Shown: positions 16,859 through 27,507, numbered from the stretch's first letter. The stretch: DNA of 64,000 bases from CAWJMD01 sp963845675 (GCA_963845675.1 CAWJSX010000002.1:186001-250000), one strand, 5' to 3'. Notes: generated by a model not told the origin, from the letters alone. Translations and numbers: made by a program.

Positions 16859-19307
16859 CTACAGGGCGAGCGTCCCGCGCACGTCCCCGAGGCCGCGCGC
16901 GACGAGCAGCTCGCCCCCGTCCTCCAGCGAGGTCCAGGCGGACGCCTGCGAGTCCCACCGTCGCCACATCCGTGGCTCGCACTGGATGGTCAGGTCGGCC
17001 GTGTCGCCGGGTGCGACCGTCGCGGCGGCCCACCCGACCAGACGCACCGGCTGCCCCGCGTCGCCGGGGCGGAGGTACACCTGCACGACCTCGCGGCTCT
17101 CGCGAAGCCCGGTGTTGGTCACCTCGACCGCGACGGCCGGGGCCGATCGTCCCGGCACCAGCCGAGGCGGGCCGTACGTCCACGTGGAGTAGCCGAGCCC
17201 GTGGCCGAACCAGAACGCCGGAGCGGGCGCCCGACCCGCGTGGTGGCCGCGGTACCCGATGAACGTGCCCTCGGAGTAGACCAGGTCCCCGTCGACCGGG
17301 GTGACCGACCAGGCAGGGCAGGCAGCGTCCTCGACAGGGAACGTGGTGACCAGCCGGCCGGTGGGCTCGAGGTCGCCCACCAGGGTCGCGGCGACGGCGT
17401 GGCCGCCCTCCTGCCCGGGCAGTCCCGCCCACAGCACGGCGTCGACCCGGTCGAGCCACGGCATGAGGACGGGTGTCGCGGCGTTGACGACCACCACGGT
17501 GCGGCGGGCAGCGGCAGCGACCGCGTACACGAGGTCGTCCTGGCGTCCCGGCAGACGCAGCGTCGCCTTGTCGACCGCCTCGGTCTCCTGCTCGTCGGTG
17601 AGGCCGACGACCACGACGGCCACGTCGGCGGCCGCGGCCGCCGCAGCGGCGTCCATGATCACCGCGTCCGCGTCCCGAGGTGCGCGGCGCGCGACGAGGC
17701 CGACCATCGACACACCGGCCATCGGGCCTCCGTCCGGCTGGTCGGCGGTCTGCAGGGTGAGTGTCCCGGAGACGACGTCGCCCGCTCGGACCGTCATCAC
17801 CGTCGTCTCCGCCGGGGGGCTCAGGATCTCCTCGCCGATGCCACCGCCGCTGGTCCCGAGGTCCCACGACAGCCGGTGGTGACCCACGTCGAGCAGCCAG
17901 CGAGCCGACACCGATGACTCCCAGCTCGATCTCGCCGTCGAGCTCCAGGCGTGCCTCAAGGCGCACGGCACGGACGACCTCCTCGACGTCGTCGTCGGCG
18001 CCAACGAGCGTCCTGGCTTCTGCGCTGTGGCGCCGCTCGAGCACCGAGCCGTCGGCCCCCAGGAGGCTGAAACCGACTCCAGGGCGGCCGGTCTCGGGGT
18101 CGGTCACGACGTCCGGACGCGCAGGCACGGCCCGCGTCCGCACCTCGACGCCGTCAACCACCGTGAGGCGGTCGCCGAGCAGCTCGGCCAACCCCTCCGC
18201 GACGCTCACGTGGTACGGCGCGTTCACCTCGGCCGACCCGCCACCCATGGTCGACGTCTCCACCGCGTGACGGCCGATCAGCGCGACGGTCCCCTGCGCC
18301 GACAGCGGCAGGGCCTCGTCCTCGTTCACCAGGACGGTGATGCCTCCGGCGGCCAGCCGCCGCAGCTGCTCCTTCCGCTCCGGACCGTCGGGCGCAGGGA
18401 GGTCCGCCGTCCGGTCCGGCTGCTCGTCGGCGATGCCGGGAGCACCGAGAGCGCCGACGCGCTGAGCCAGCACCAGCAGCCGGTGCAGGTGCTCGTCGAC
18501 CGTCGACTCGTCGACCTCGCCCGCCTGCACGGCAGCCACGAGCGCGTCCCCCCACGGGCCGACGGGGCCGGGCATCACGAGGTCGAGCCCGCCGTTCGCT
18601 GCCCCCGCCGCGGTCTTGGTGGCGAACCAGTCCGACATCACCAGGCCGCGGTAACCCCACTCCCCCTTGAGGATCTCGGTGTTGACGTGGTGCTGCTCGG
18701 TCGCCGCCACGCCGTTCACGTCGTTGTAGGCGGCCATCACCGTCCACGGGTCCGACTCGTCGACGGCGATCTCGAAGGGCAGCAGGTACAGCTCCCTGAG
18801 GGTGGCCTCGTCGACCACGCTGTTGACGGTGTTGCGCTCCGTCTCGGACTCGTTGGCCACCAGGTGCTTCAGGCACGCGCCGACGCCAGCGGCCTGCATG
18901 CCCCGGACGTAGGCAGCGGCCAGACGACCTGTCAGGAGCGGGTCCTCGGAGTAGGCCTCGAACAGGCGGCCACCCAGCGGCGTGCGGTGCAGGTTGATCG
19001 TCGGGCCCAGGACGACGTGGATCCCCTGCACCCGGGCCTCCTCGGCGAGCAGGTGCCCGACCTCGGTGGCGACCTCCTCGCTCCACGCCGACGCGAGCAG
19101 TGTGGCGTTGGGGAAGAGCGCGACCGTCCGTCCGCCGCTGAACTTCAGCCCCCGCACGCCGGTAGGGCCGTCCGAGAGACGCACCTCGCCCAGGCCGATC
19201 GATGGTTCGGGCCAGAGCGTGAACATGGTGGCGCCGGTGAGGAGGCCGACCTTGGTGGGCAGGTCCAGCGAGGAGACGAGGCGGGCGAGGTCGGTCCCAG
19301 TTGGCAT
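16859..19307 (-). pseudogene. Glycoside hydrolase family 3 beta-glucosidase, frame broken once
   Basis: Repaired length is about 815 residues. The N-terminal domain has VRLSDGPTGVRG, the KHLVANESETERNTVNS acid/base-side motif and GLVMSDWFATK, whose Asp is the GH3 nucleophile. The C-terminal half has the ITVLVNEDEALPL linker, a second GH3 domain and a fibronectin-III-like end (VQVYLRPGD). The frame shifts at about 17915 in the inserted domain; removing one base restores VSARWLLDVG. There is no signal peptide, so it acts in the cytoplasm on imported oligosaccharides. I chose the ATG at 19307 (GGAG seven bases before); 19319 is possible. Confidence 0.85.
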
Positions 19308-19347
19308 GACTGACTCCATCACGCCGAGCCCCCGCGCCACTACCCCC

Positions 19348-19429
19348 CAGCCCTCACCGTCATTCTCGGGAGAATGCGGGTCCGGAGGGCCCTCGTGACG
19401 CCCATTCCCCCGAGAATGACGGTGGGCTG
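19348..19429. repeat. Intergenic palindrome, family C
   Basis: Arms 19348-19382 and 19397-19429 pair along about 33 bases with few mismatches; core CACCGTCATTCTCGGGAGAATG. It fills the gap between the GH3 start and the DEAD-box stop (both minus strand), so it could attenuate transcription between them or carry the GH3 operator: the core itself is a 7-2-7 palindrome. Confidence 0.7.
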
Positions 19430-19439
19430 GACGGTCGGG

Positions 19440-20933
19440 TCAGCGACCGGCCGAGAAGTCCGCGGCGGAGCGAGCCGGTCGGGACGTGGCAGCAGCGGCC
19501 GGACGTGCCGGACCGCGTCGACGGCTCCGGCTCCCGGACGGCGAGCCGGTGGGCGACGACGTGGCCTGCGAGCGGCCGCCCTGCGACCGTCCGCCCTGGG
19601 ACCGTCCACCCTGGGCGCGGCCCGCCTGCGACCGGCCACCACCCTGACGCGGGGCCCTGGTGCGCGCCGGCTCCGCTGCCGGGGCAGGGGCCGGCTGCAC
19701 GAACGCGGCCGGCTCCCCGGCGAGGTCGCGGAGGGCCTGGTGGCCCGGCGCGACCGACGTCGTCGTCGGACGGATCTTCGCCAGGCGCGCCAGGTCGGCC
19801 ACGTCGCGTCGCTGGTCGGGCGTCATCACCGTGACGACGACACCGGAGGCGCCGGCACGTGCGGTGCGACCCGAGCGGTGCAGGTACGCCTTGTGCTCGG
19901 TCGGCGGGTCGACGTGGACGACCAGCTCGACGTCGTCGACGTGGATGCCGCGCGCCGCGATGTCCGTCGCGACCATCACCCGCACGCCACCCGAGGTGAA
20001 CGCCTCCAGGTTCCGCTCGCGAGCGTTCTGCGAGAGGTTGCCGTGCAGGTCGACGGCCGGGATGCCCGCGGCGGTCAGCTGCTTGGCGAGCTTCTTCGCG
20101 GAGTGCTTCGTGCGCATGAACAGCAGGGAACGGCCCTGGCCGGACGCGAGCTCGCGCACGACAGCGGCCTTGTCGGTCGCCGTGACCGACAGCACGTGGT
20201 GCGTCATCGCCGGCGGCGGGGCGGCAGCGGAGTCGACGGAGTGCGTCAGCGGGTCGGACAGGTAGCGGCGCACGAGCACGTCGACGCCGTTGTCGAGGGT
20301 GGCGGAGAACAGCATCCGCTGACCCTTGGTGGGCGTGCGGTCCATGATCCGCTTCACGCCGGGCAGGAAGCCGAGGTCGGCCATGTGGTCCGCCTCGTCC
20401 AGGACCGTGACCTCGACGGCACCGAGGTCGCAGTGGCCCTGGCCGATCAAGTCCTCGAGGCGGCCCGGGCAGGCGATGAGCACGTCGACGCCGGTGCGCA
20501 GCGCGCTCACCTGCGGGTTCTGGCCGACGCCGCCGAAGACCACGGCGGTCCGCAGACCGGCGGCCTGCGCGAGCGGCTCGAGCACCGCGCGGATCTGGTT
20601 GGCCAGCTCACGGGTCGGACAGAGCACGAGGGCCCGGGGACGACGGGCCTGCGCGCGACGGCCGCCCGCCAGGCGGGCCACGGTGGGGATGGAGAATGCC
20701 AGCGTCTTGCCGGAGCCGGTACGGCCACGACCCAGCACGTCGCGCCCGGCGAGCGTGTCGGGGAGGGTCGCCGTCTGGATCGGGAACGCCGACGTCTTGC
20801 CCTGGGCGGCGAGCGTCTCGACGAGCGCGGTCGGCACGCCGAGGTCGGCGAAGGACGCGGACCGGCCGTCGGTGACGGCCGAGGGTACGGCAGTGGGCGC
20901 AGCCTGACGCTGCGCCTGAGCAGGGGTGTGCAC
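19440..20933 (-). CDS. DEAD-box ATP-dependent RNA helicase
   Basis: 497 residues. All helicase motifs are visible: Q motif near FPIQTATL, GRGRTGSGKT (I), PTRELA (Ia), TPGR-type CPGR (Ib), DEAD in VLDEADHM (II), SAT (III), and RTARAG-type HRSGRTARAG (VI). The last 90 residues are basic and repetitive, with several GGRSQ units, resembling RNA-binding tails of cold-adapted helicases such as CsdA or RhlE. It unwinds structured RNA in ribosome assembly or mRNA decay. It is a single gene with palindrome C just behind it. Confidence 0.92.
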   Translation of the reverse strand: MHTPAQAQRQAAPTAVPSAVTDGRSASFADLGVPTALVETLAAQGKTSAFPIQTATLPDTLAGRDVLGRGRTGSGKTLAFSIPTVARLAGGRRAQARRPRALVLCPTRELANQIRAVLEPLAQAAGLRTAVVFGGVGQNPQVSALRTGVDVLIACPGRLEDLIGQGHCDLGAVEVTVLDEADHMADLGFLPGVKRIMDRTPTKGQRMLFSATLDNGVDVLVRRYLSDPLTHSVDSAAAPPPAMTHHVLSVTATDKAAVVRELASGQGRSLLFMRTKHSAKKLAKQLTAAGIPAVDLHGNLSQNARERNLEAFTSGGVRVMVATDIAARGIHVDDVELVVHVDPPTEHKAYLHRSGRTARAGASGVVVTVMTPDQRRDVADLARLAKIRPTTTSVAPGHQALRDLAGEPAAFVQPAPAPAAEPARTRAPRQGGGRSQAGRAQGGRSQGGRSQGGRSQATSSPTGSPSGSRSRRRGPARPAAAATSRPARSAADFSAGR

Positions 20934-21100
20934 AGGGGTCCTCTCGGATCAGGTGGCCGCAGTGCCGGCTCACCGTCACCGGGCGCCTCACGCACCGGCC
21001 ACGAGGGCTGTGCGGGCGCTGTCAACGGGACGAACCGCGCCCAGGGGGCGCGAAGCAGACGACCTCGACGGGGCCACGTTGACCTCGTCCGACCCCCAGT

Positions 21101-21116
21101 GTGCCCTACCGGGCAC
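21101..21116 (-). terminator. Hairpin behind the SCO6745-like gene
   Basis: GTGCCC-TACC-GGGCAC, 43 bases after the stop at 21159 on the minus strand. The 225-base gap to the helicase start shows nothing else I can name. There is no T-tract. Confidence 0.35.
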
Positions 21117-21158
21117 GAAACGGCCGCATCAACGGGTGAACGCGACCCGCGGCGCCCT

Positions 21159-22007
21159 TCACCGACCGCCGAAGACGCCTCCGGGGAAGGCCTCGGCGGC
21201 GAGCACGCGACGGCTGAGCGACGTGCCGAGCTCCGCCAGCCGCGCGGTCTCGGTCTCGTCCAGGGCGGTGAACGGCGCGCCGGAGAACAGGTCGGTCTGG
21301 TCCTCGAGGTCGGCCCGCAGCTGCACGCCCAGGTCGGTGATCGCGCCGTCCTCGTCCAGCAGGCCACGGTCGGTCAGGTGCCGTGACATCGCCGTCCACT
21401 GCTCCGACGACCATCCGCGGCTGGCCAGTGCGAAGTCGGGCGCGAAGCCCCGCCCGGAGGCTGAGTGCGTGACGAGCGCCTCCAGCCCGCTCGTGCCGGC
21501 GGCGACCAGCGCGGCCACGTGACCGTCGCCCCGGTACTCCCGCAGCAGGGTGGCGGCGTGCCAGAGCGCTGCCAGGTCGCCGGTGGGGTGCTCGAGCCCG
21601 GCGTGCGCGGCGAACAGCGGGCGCCCGTCGACGGTGCACCGGTCGGCGAGGCGCCGCGCCAGCGCGGCGCACTCGGCCACGTCGTCGCCGTCCGCCGCGG
21701 GCCCGAGGAGCCGACGCAGCGCGGCCTCGGCGCCGCGGAGGCGGGCGGCGAGCACCTGCTCCGGCGCGGCGATCGTCCAGGCCCGCGGGATGTGCCGCGC
21801 GACGACCTCGGGGTTGAAGTTGTAGAACGTCGCGGCGACGACGCCGGCGTTGACGGCGCCCATGGCGGCGGAGCGCTGGGCGAAGTACGTCATCCGGCCC
21901 GGCCGTAGACCCAACCCCGTGAGCTCGGCCTCGGCCTCCGGCGCGAAGTAGACCATCGAGTGCAGGACGTCGAGGGCGCGGTAGCAGCGGCGATAGGGGG
22001 CGGTCAC
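21159..22007 (-). CDS. SCO6745-family protein
   Basis: 282 residues from a GTG start. Recognised from the opening RRCYRALDVLHSMVYFAPEAE and the MTYFAQRSAAMGAV and FYNFNPEVVARHIPRAW segments that mark this actinobacterial family, which has a winged-helix-like C-terminal half (LTDRGLLDEDGAITDLG). No reaction is known; a DNA-binding or regulatory role is suggested only by the fold. It is divergent from the membrane gene at 22153. Confidence 0.7.
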   Translation of the reverse strand: MTAPYRRCYRALDVLHSMVYFAPEAEAELTGLGLRPGRMTYFAQRSAAMGAVNAGVVAATFYNFNPEVVARHIPRAWTIAAPEQVLAARLRGAEAALRRLLGPAADGDDVAECAALARRLADRCTVDGRPLFAAHAGLEHPTGDLAALWHAATLLREYRGDGHVAALVAAGTSGLEALVTHSASGRGFAPDFALASRGWSSEQWTAMSRHLTDRGLLDEDGAITDLGVQLRADLEDQTDLFSGAPFTALDETETARLAELGTSLSRRVLAAEAFPGGVFGGR

Positions 22008-22152
22008 CCGGTCACGGTAGCCGCGAGCCGGGCTCGGACGGCCGACCGACCCGACGGTCGTAACGTTTCCTGCACGGTGCCCGGGCAGCGTGTTCCTCCG
22101 GCGCCGCACCAGCACGTCCCGACGCCCGCGCGGACAGGAGGTCGAGGCCTGG

Positions 22153-23349
22153 ATGACCACCCGGGGTGGGAGCTTCCGGCGTCGTGCGGCGCGGCCCGTC
22201 GCCGTCACCACCGGCATGGTGTGCGCGCTCATGCTCGGCGTAGCCCTGGCCCTCCCGGCCACCGAGAACAGCGAACCCGCCCTGGCGTGGGCGTTCGCCG
22301 CGTTCTCGCTCGCCTACGTCGTCGTGGGGGTGCATGTCGCCGTCCGCCGACCGACGAACCCCGTGGGCTGGCTGGTGCTCGCGATCGGGGTGCTGACCAG
22401 CGCGCCGGTGCTGGCCGGCCAGTACGCCGCCGTGGGTGCTCTACGGGGGCGGTCCCGAGGTGCTCGACGGCCCGCGCGGTGGCCGCGCCGATCGAGTCGG
22501 TGTACATCCTCGCCCTGGGCGCCATCACCCTGGTCGCTCTCGTCTTCCCGGGCGGCAGGCTGCCCGGGTGGCGCCGGGCCGCCGCGCTCGTGACCTTCGC
22601 GTCGGTGGCGACCGCCGCCGTCGACCCGGGCCCTCGTGCCCGGCGACCTGGAAGGCCTGCCGGGGGTCGGCAACCCGCTGGGCCTCGACTCCGCGGGCGG
22701 CGTCGTGCGGACCGTCCTGGACGCGAGCGCCGCCGTCAGCGACCTCCTGCTCCTGGTCGCCGTCGTCTCCATCTTCGTGCGACTCCGCACGGCGGACGGC
22801 GTCGAACGCCAGCAGCTCAAGTGGTTCGCCTACGCGACGGGCCTCCTCGTCCTCGTCGTCGCGGCCAGCCTGATGGCCTTCGGGTCCTCCTCGGCGTTCC
22901 TGCTCGCCTTCAACGTGCTCGCCCTGCTGGCGATGCCGGCAGCCATCGGGGTCGCCGTGCTGCGGTACCGGCTGTACGACGTGGACACGGTCATCAACCG
23001 CACCGTCGTCTACACGACCCTGACCGGCGTGCTGGTGGTCGCGTACCTCGGCTCGGTCCTGCTCTTCCGGCTCGTGCTCACCCCGGTGATCGGGGAGTCC
23101 GACGTCGCCGTGGCGGGTTCGACGCTCGCGGTGGCGGCCCTGTTCCGGCCCGCGCGGTCCCGCGTCCAGTCCCTCGTCGACAAGCGCTTCTACCGTCGCC
23201 GCTACGACGCCGACCTCACGCTCGCGGCCTTCACGAGGCGCCTGCGCCACGAGCTCGACCTCGACGCCGTGGGGACGGCGCTGCGCGGCGCCGCCGTCGA
23301 GACGGTGCAGCCGTCACACGCCTCCGTGTGGGTGCGCCCGCTCCCCTGA
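22153..23349 (+). pseudogene. Membrane sensor-like protein, frame broken three times
   Basis: Joined, the protein would be about 400 residues: about eight hydrophobic segments (ALMLGVALALPA..., VGWLVLAIGVL, YILALGAITLVALVFPGGRLPGW), the conserved RYRLYDVDTVINRTVVYTTLTG stretch, and a short cytoplasmic end with the KRFYRRRYDA motif. This is the input half of many actinobacterial sensor kinases, but no kinase core follows. Extra bases near 22436, 22470 and 22630 explain the breaks. Start ATG 22153 follows GGAGG by 11 bases; an upstream GTG at 22090 is possible. Confidence 0.65.
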
Positions 23350-23419
23350 GGCGCGACCGCACCGTCTCGGCCATGCTGGACCTGCGGGGACCCGGGGCAA
23401 CGGAAGGACGGCCGCAGTC

Positions 23420-24651
23420 GTGAGTGTGCAGCGGATCGTCATCGTCGGAGCCGGACTGGCCGGGGCCAAGGCGGCGGAGGCGCTGCGTGACAAGGGCTTC
23501 GACGGCACCATCACGCTGGTCGGTTCCGAGCCGCACCGCCCCTACGAGCGACCGCCGTTGTCGAAGGAGCACCTGCTCGGCACCGCGTCCGACGAGAAGA
23601 TCTTCGTGCACGAGGACGGCTGGTACGCCGAGCACGAGGTCGACCTGAGGCTGGGGACCACGGTCCGGTCGCTGGACCGCGACGCGCACGAGGTGGTGAC
23701 CGACGACGGTGGACGGCTCGGCTACGACCGCCTCCTGCTGACGACCGGCAGCTCCCCGCGCCGGCTGACCGTGCCCGGGGCCGACCTCGACGCCGTGCTG
23801 TACCTGCGCACCCTCGACGACAACGCCCGGATCAAGGACGCCTTCGCCGCGGACGCCCGGGTCGTGGTGATCGGCGGCGGGTGGATCGGGCTGGAGACCG
23901 CGGCGGCCGCGAGGGCGGCGGGAGCCCACGTGACGATCCTCGAGCAGGCGGAGCTTCCGCTGCTGCGGGTGCTGGGCCCGAAGATCGCCCAGGTGTTCGC
24001 CGACCTGCACCGCGACCACGGGGTCGACCTGCGGACGTCGGTCGAGGTGGCGAGCCTGCGCGAGGGCTCGGGAGGGACGGTGGGGGCGGTCGTCCTCGCC
24101 GACGGGACCGAGGTCGCCGCGGACGCCGTCGTCGTCGGCGTCGGGATCACGCCGAACACCGACCTGGCCGCCACGGCCGGCCTCGACCGTCGACGACGGG
24201 GTGGTGGTGGACGAGCACCTGACGTCGTCGGACCCCGACGTGTTCGCCGCCGGCGACGTGGCGAACGCCTACCACCCGGTGCTGCGCCGGCACCTGCGCG
24301 TCGAGCACTGGGCCAACGCCCTCAACCAGCCCGCGGTGGCGGCGGACGCGATGACCGGTGGTCAGGGCGTGTACGACCGCCTGCCGTACTTCTTCTCCGA
24401 CCAGTACGACCTCGGCCTGGAGTACGTGGGCTTCGTGGCACCCGACGCCGACCCCGAGGTCGTCGTGCGCGGCGACCTGGCAGGCCGCGAGTTCGTGGCG
24501 TTCTGGCTTCAGGACGGTCGCGTCGCTGGCAGGGATGAACGTCAACGTGTGGGACGTGACCGACCCCGTCAAGGCACTGATCGGGTCGGGCCGCGAGGTG
24601 GACGTAGACCGCCTCACCGACCCCGGGGTGCCGCTGGAGGATCTCGTCTAG
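23420..24651 (+). pseudogene. FAD-dependent ferredoxin-reductase-like protein, frame broken twice
   Basis: About 410 residues after repair. An FAD-binding Rossmann motif opens it (IVIVGAGLAGAKAAEAL), with the RPPLSKE signature of rubredoxin/ferredoxin reductases at about 45, a NAD-binding VVVIGGGWIGLETAAAA at about 150 and the FAD-site SSDPDVFAAGD near 275. The C-terminal domain contains YVGFV and a reductase C-terminal fold. It likely passes electrons from NAD(P)H to a ferredoxin, perhaps for a P450 or dioxygenase that is not in the window. Extra bases lie near 24189 and 24525. Confidence 0.8.
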
Positions 24652-24701
24652 GTCCGCGCGCCGTCTCGCCGCTGACGTCCTCGGCACGTCAGACTGCCCG
24701 C

Positions 24702-25967
24702 GTGGCACTCCTGCTGGCGTTCTCGGTGGTGCTGCTCGTCGGCGTGCTGATCTCGGGGTACGCGCACCGCAGCGTCCTGTCGACGGCGGTGCTCTTCCTG
24801 GCCGCGGGGATCGTGCTCGGTGGCGGCGTGACCGGCGCGCTGCACCTGCGTCCAGGGACGAGCTCGTCCGTGCTGGCGGAGCTGGCCCTCTTCTCGGTCC
24901 TGTTCACCGACGGGCAGCGCGTCGGCCTGGCCGACCTGCGCTCGGCGTGGCGGCTGCCCGGCCGGGCGCTGCTGCTCGGGATGCCGCTGACCTTCGCCGT
25001 CACCGCGGCCCTGGCGTTCTGGGTGGCAGGGCTCCCGCTGCTGGAGTCCCTGCTGGTCGCGGCCGTCCTCGCACCGACCGACCCGGTGTTCGCCGCGGCG
25101 ATCGTCGGCCGCGAGGAGGTGCCGCGACGGCTCCGGCACCTGCTGAACGTCGAGTCCGGGCTCAACGACGGCCTCGCCCTGCCCGTCGTGCTCATCCTGC
25201 TGACCGTCGTCGGAGGTCCCGAGGTCGAGGTGGCCGCGCTCGCCGGTGAGCTCGGCCTCGGGGTGGTCATCGGCGTCGCCGTCCCCCTCGTCGCCGTCGT
25301 CCTCACGCGCAGCCGCTTCACCGTGACGACCTCCGCGTACGAGGCCCTGACCACCGTGTCAATCGGGCTGATCGTGCTGGCGCTCGCCGAGCTCACGCAC
25401 GCGAACCTGTTCCTCGCCGCCTTCGCCGCGGGGATCACCCTCGCCACCACCGCCCCCGAGCTGCGGGACTCCTTCGAGGAGTTCGGCGAGCTGGTCACCG
25501 AGCTGCTCAAGCTCGTGGCCATCCTGGTGTTCGGAGCGCTCATCTCGCCCGCGTTCCTCGCGGAGATCCCGGTCCTCGGCTACGTGTTCGCCCTGCTGGC
25601 CATCCTCGTCGCCCGGCCGGTCGCGATCGCGATCTCGCTCGCGGGCAGTCGGCTGCCCCTGCCCGAGCAGGCGGCAGTGGCGTGGTTCGGGCCCAAGGGC
25701 TTCGCGTCGGTGGTGTACGGCCTGATCGTGCTCGACAGCGGCGCGGGCCGGGCGGACGAGATGTTCCACCTCGTGGCCCTCGTCGTCACGCTGTCGATCC
25801 TGGCGCACTCGTCGACCGACGTGCCGATCGCGCACTACTTCGCACGTCAGCGCTCGCTGCCGCACCCCCCGGGCAGCGCCTCCCTGGACGGGAGAGGACG
25901 AGGCAGCCGGAGTCCTCCCCGGTCCGGCCGCGCTCGCGCCGACCCCGGGCCGGCGCCACCGGGCTGA
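24702..25967 (+). CDS. Cation:proton antiporter (CPA1, NhaP type)
   Basis: 421 residues with about 12 membrane segments. The family core is visible: LAPTDPVFAAAIVG (about 125), where the TDP motif carries the ion-binding Asp, and LNVESGLNDGLALPVVL (about 148), with the essential second Asp. It would exchange Na+ or K+ for H+ across the membrane. The tail after residue 390 is charged, Pro/Arg-rich and cytoplasmic. The GTG start comes 51 bases behind the reductase gene; no clear ribosome site is seen. Confidence 0.88.
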   Translation: MALLLAFSVVLLVGVLISGYAHRSVLSTAVLFLAAGIVLGGGVTGALHLRPGTSSSVLAELALFSVLFTDGQRVGLADLRSAWRLPGRALLLGMPLTFAVTAALAFWVAGLPLLESLLVAAVLAPTDPVFAAAIVGREEVPRRLRHLLNVESGLNDGLALPVVLILLTVVGGPEVEVAALAGELGLGVVIGVAVPLVAVVLTRSRFTVTTSAYEALTTVSIGLIVLALAELTHANLFLAAFAAGITLATTAPELRDSFEEFGELVTELLKLVAILVFGALISPAFLAEIPVLGYVFALLAILVARPVAIAISLAGSRLPLPEQAAVAWFGPKGFASVVYGLIVLDSGAGRADEMFHLVALVVTLSILAHSSTDVPIAHYFARQRSLPHPPGSASLDGRGRGSRSPPRSGRARADPGPAPPG

Positions 25968-25987
25968 GGCGGCGGTCGCCGGGGTCG

Positions 25988-26323
25988 TCACGGCCGGTCG
26001 GCGACCGCCAGGTGCGAGGCGTCGACCCAGGCCTCGAGCAGCACGCTGCAGCCGTCGCCGTCGTCGACCGCCCACACGACGCGGCCCTGCCAGCCGTGCC
26101 GACCGCCGCGTCGCCACTCGACGAGCAGGCCGGGCCAGCGGCCGGGGCTGCCCGGGTGGTCCTCCACCCAGCAGTGCTGCGCGTGCGGACGCGCCGTCGC
26201 CCCGGACCCTCGCGTGGCTGCGGGATCCGGACCCGTACCGATCCCGCTCAGGGCGGACCGGTCGGCGAGGCTTCGCCCACGTCCGCTCGCCATTCCACCT
26301 GCCACCGGACCAGCCTGACACAT
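25988..26323 (-). CDS. Small hypothetical protein
   Basis: 111 residues as written. The last 60 (HPGSPGRWPGLLVEWRR...GRVVWAVDDGDG) look like a real conserved actinobacterial small protein, Trp-rich with alternating strand pattern. The first 40 residues are compositionally different, so the true start may be further in (for example near 26293). No domain is recognised. Confidence 0.45.
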   Translation of the reverse strand: MCQAGPVAGGMASGRGRSLADRSALSGIGTGPDPAATRGSGATARPHAQHCWVEDHPGSPGRWPGLLVEWRRGGRHGWQGRVVWAVDDGDGCSVLLEAWVDASHLAVADRP

Positions 26324-26356
26324 CTGTCGAACAGGTGTTCGACGGACTGCGCGGAG

Positions 26357-26644
26357 TCAGCGAGCAGCGGGGTCGTCGTCGGGCAGGCAGGGAGGGCGGG
26401 ACCTCTCGTACTCCGGGAACGCGGGTGTCGCCATGGACGGCCACAGCACGTCACGGGACCGCTGGTCGTGCCGAGGGCGGCCCGCCACGAGCCAGGCGAT
26501 CGAGCCGATCAGCGGCAGGACGATGATCAGCATCATCCACAGCGGCTTCTGCAGGGTGCGCACGAGGATCGAGTCCGCCGTGATGCAGTCGACCACGCAG
26601 TAGACGACCAGCGCCAGGTCGATGATGAACGGCAGGTGCCGCAT
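26357..26644 (-). CDS. PLDc N-terminal-domain small membrane protein
   Basis: 95 residues. Two membrane helices (LPFIIDLALVVYCVVDCI and PLWMMLIIVLPLIGSIAWLVAGRP) match the phospholipase-D-nuclease N-terminal domain, which in actinobacteria occurs alone as a small membrane protein. The tail is polar with Pro and Arg. A GTG nine bases upstream (26653) is an alternative start. Function is unknown. Confidence 0.75.
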   Translation of the reverse strand: MRHLPFIIDLALVVYCVVDCITADSILVRTLQKPLWMMLIIVLPLIGSIAWLVAGRPRHDQRSRDVLWPSMATPAFPEYERSRPPCLPDDDPAAR

Positions 26645-26823
26645 CCCCCACACCCCCGTACCTGGACCGACGACGACGCCGGTCCACCCCCGATCGCGGC
26701 AGATGCCGCGACGGTGAGGTTACGGCGTTCCGGGGTGTGTCGTGGTGGCTATGGCCGAGCTCGCCGCGGACGGCGGAGCCGCCGGCCCCGGGCGTTCACC
26801 CGGTGCCGACGGCTCCTGGGGTG

Positions 26824-27291
26824 TCAGCTCTGCGGAGAGGCGTCGACGTCGCCGCGCCACGCACCGGTCTCGGCGCCGCGGCTCTCGATGAACTCCTTGA
26901 ACTTCTTCGCGTCCGCCTTCACCCGGTGGTCGTCGACCCCCACGGCTGCACCGGCCTTCTCGACGAGACCCTCGGGCTCCCAGTCGATCTGGATCATGAC
27001 CCGGGTCGACGTGTCGCTGAGCCGGTGGAAGGTGACCACGCCGGCGTGCTTGGTCTCGCCGCTGGTGCTCGTCCACGCGATGCGCTCGTCCGGGTGCTGC
27101 TCGGTGACCTCGGTGTCGAACTCGCGCGTGACACCGCCAACCTTGGTCACCCAGTGGCTGTGGGTGTCGTCGATCTGGGTGATCGACTCCACGCCGCCCA
27201 TGAAGTGCGGGAAGGTCTCGAACTGCGTCCACTGGTCGTACGCGGTGCGCACCGGCACGTCGACGTCGACGGACTCCTGGACCTGGCTCAT
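26824..27291 (-). CDS. SRPBCC-family cyclase/dehydrase-like protein
   Basis: 155 residues from ATG 27291. The START-like fold is recognised from VQESVDVDVPVRTAYDQWTQFETFPHFMGGVESI, followed by ERIAWTSTSG and VMIQIDWEPEG: the polyketide cyclase/dehydrase pattern of stress-related actinobacterial proteins. The ligand is unknown. It is divergent from the acyl-CoA dehydrogenase; the 275-base gap holds two operator-like sites close to the latter. Confidence 0.82.
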   Translation of the reverse strand: MSQVQESVDVDVPVRTAYDQWTQFETFPHFMGGVESITQIDDTHSHWVTKVGGVTREFDTEVTEQHPDERIAWTSTSGETKHAGVVTFHRLSDTSTRVMIQIDWEPEGLVEKAGAAVGVDDHRVKADAKKFKEFIESRGAETGAWRGDVDASPQS

Positions 27292-27507
27292 CGTCACCAC
27301 TTCCTGTTCGGGGCGTTCTGGTCTGGTCCTTGGTATCCCAGCCTCCGCGTCTCGGCCACCCGAGATGCCGGCGGAGCCTCGTGACCTCAGCGGCGTGACG
27401 AGGCGGTCGAAGACGGCGAGCAGGAGCCGGAAGCCGGCGACGACCAGGTGGTTCAGCGGGCCGCCGCGCGCGACCTCCCACCCGGTCCACCCGTTCCGCT
27501 TGCATTG

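Noticed and set aside
16485..17910. Continuation of the GH3 frame beyond the frame break, giving 951 codons
   Set aside because: After about 17915 this frame becomes Arg/Gly-rich nonsense; the true GH3 end is in another frame.
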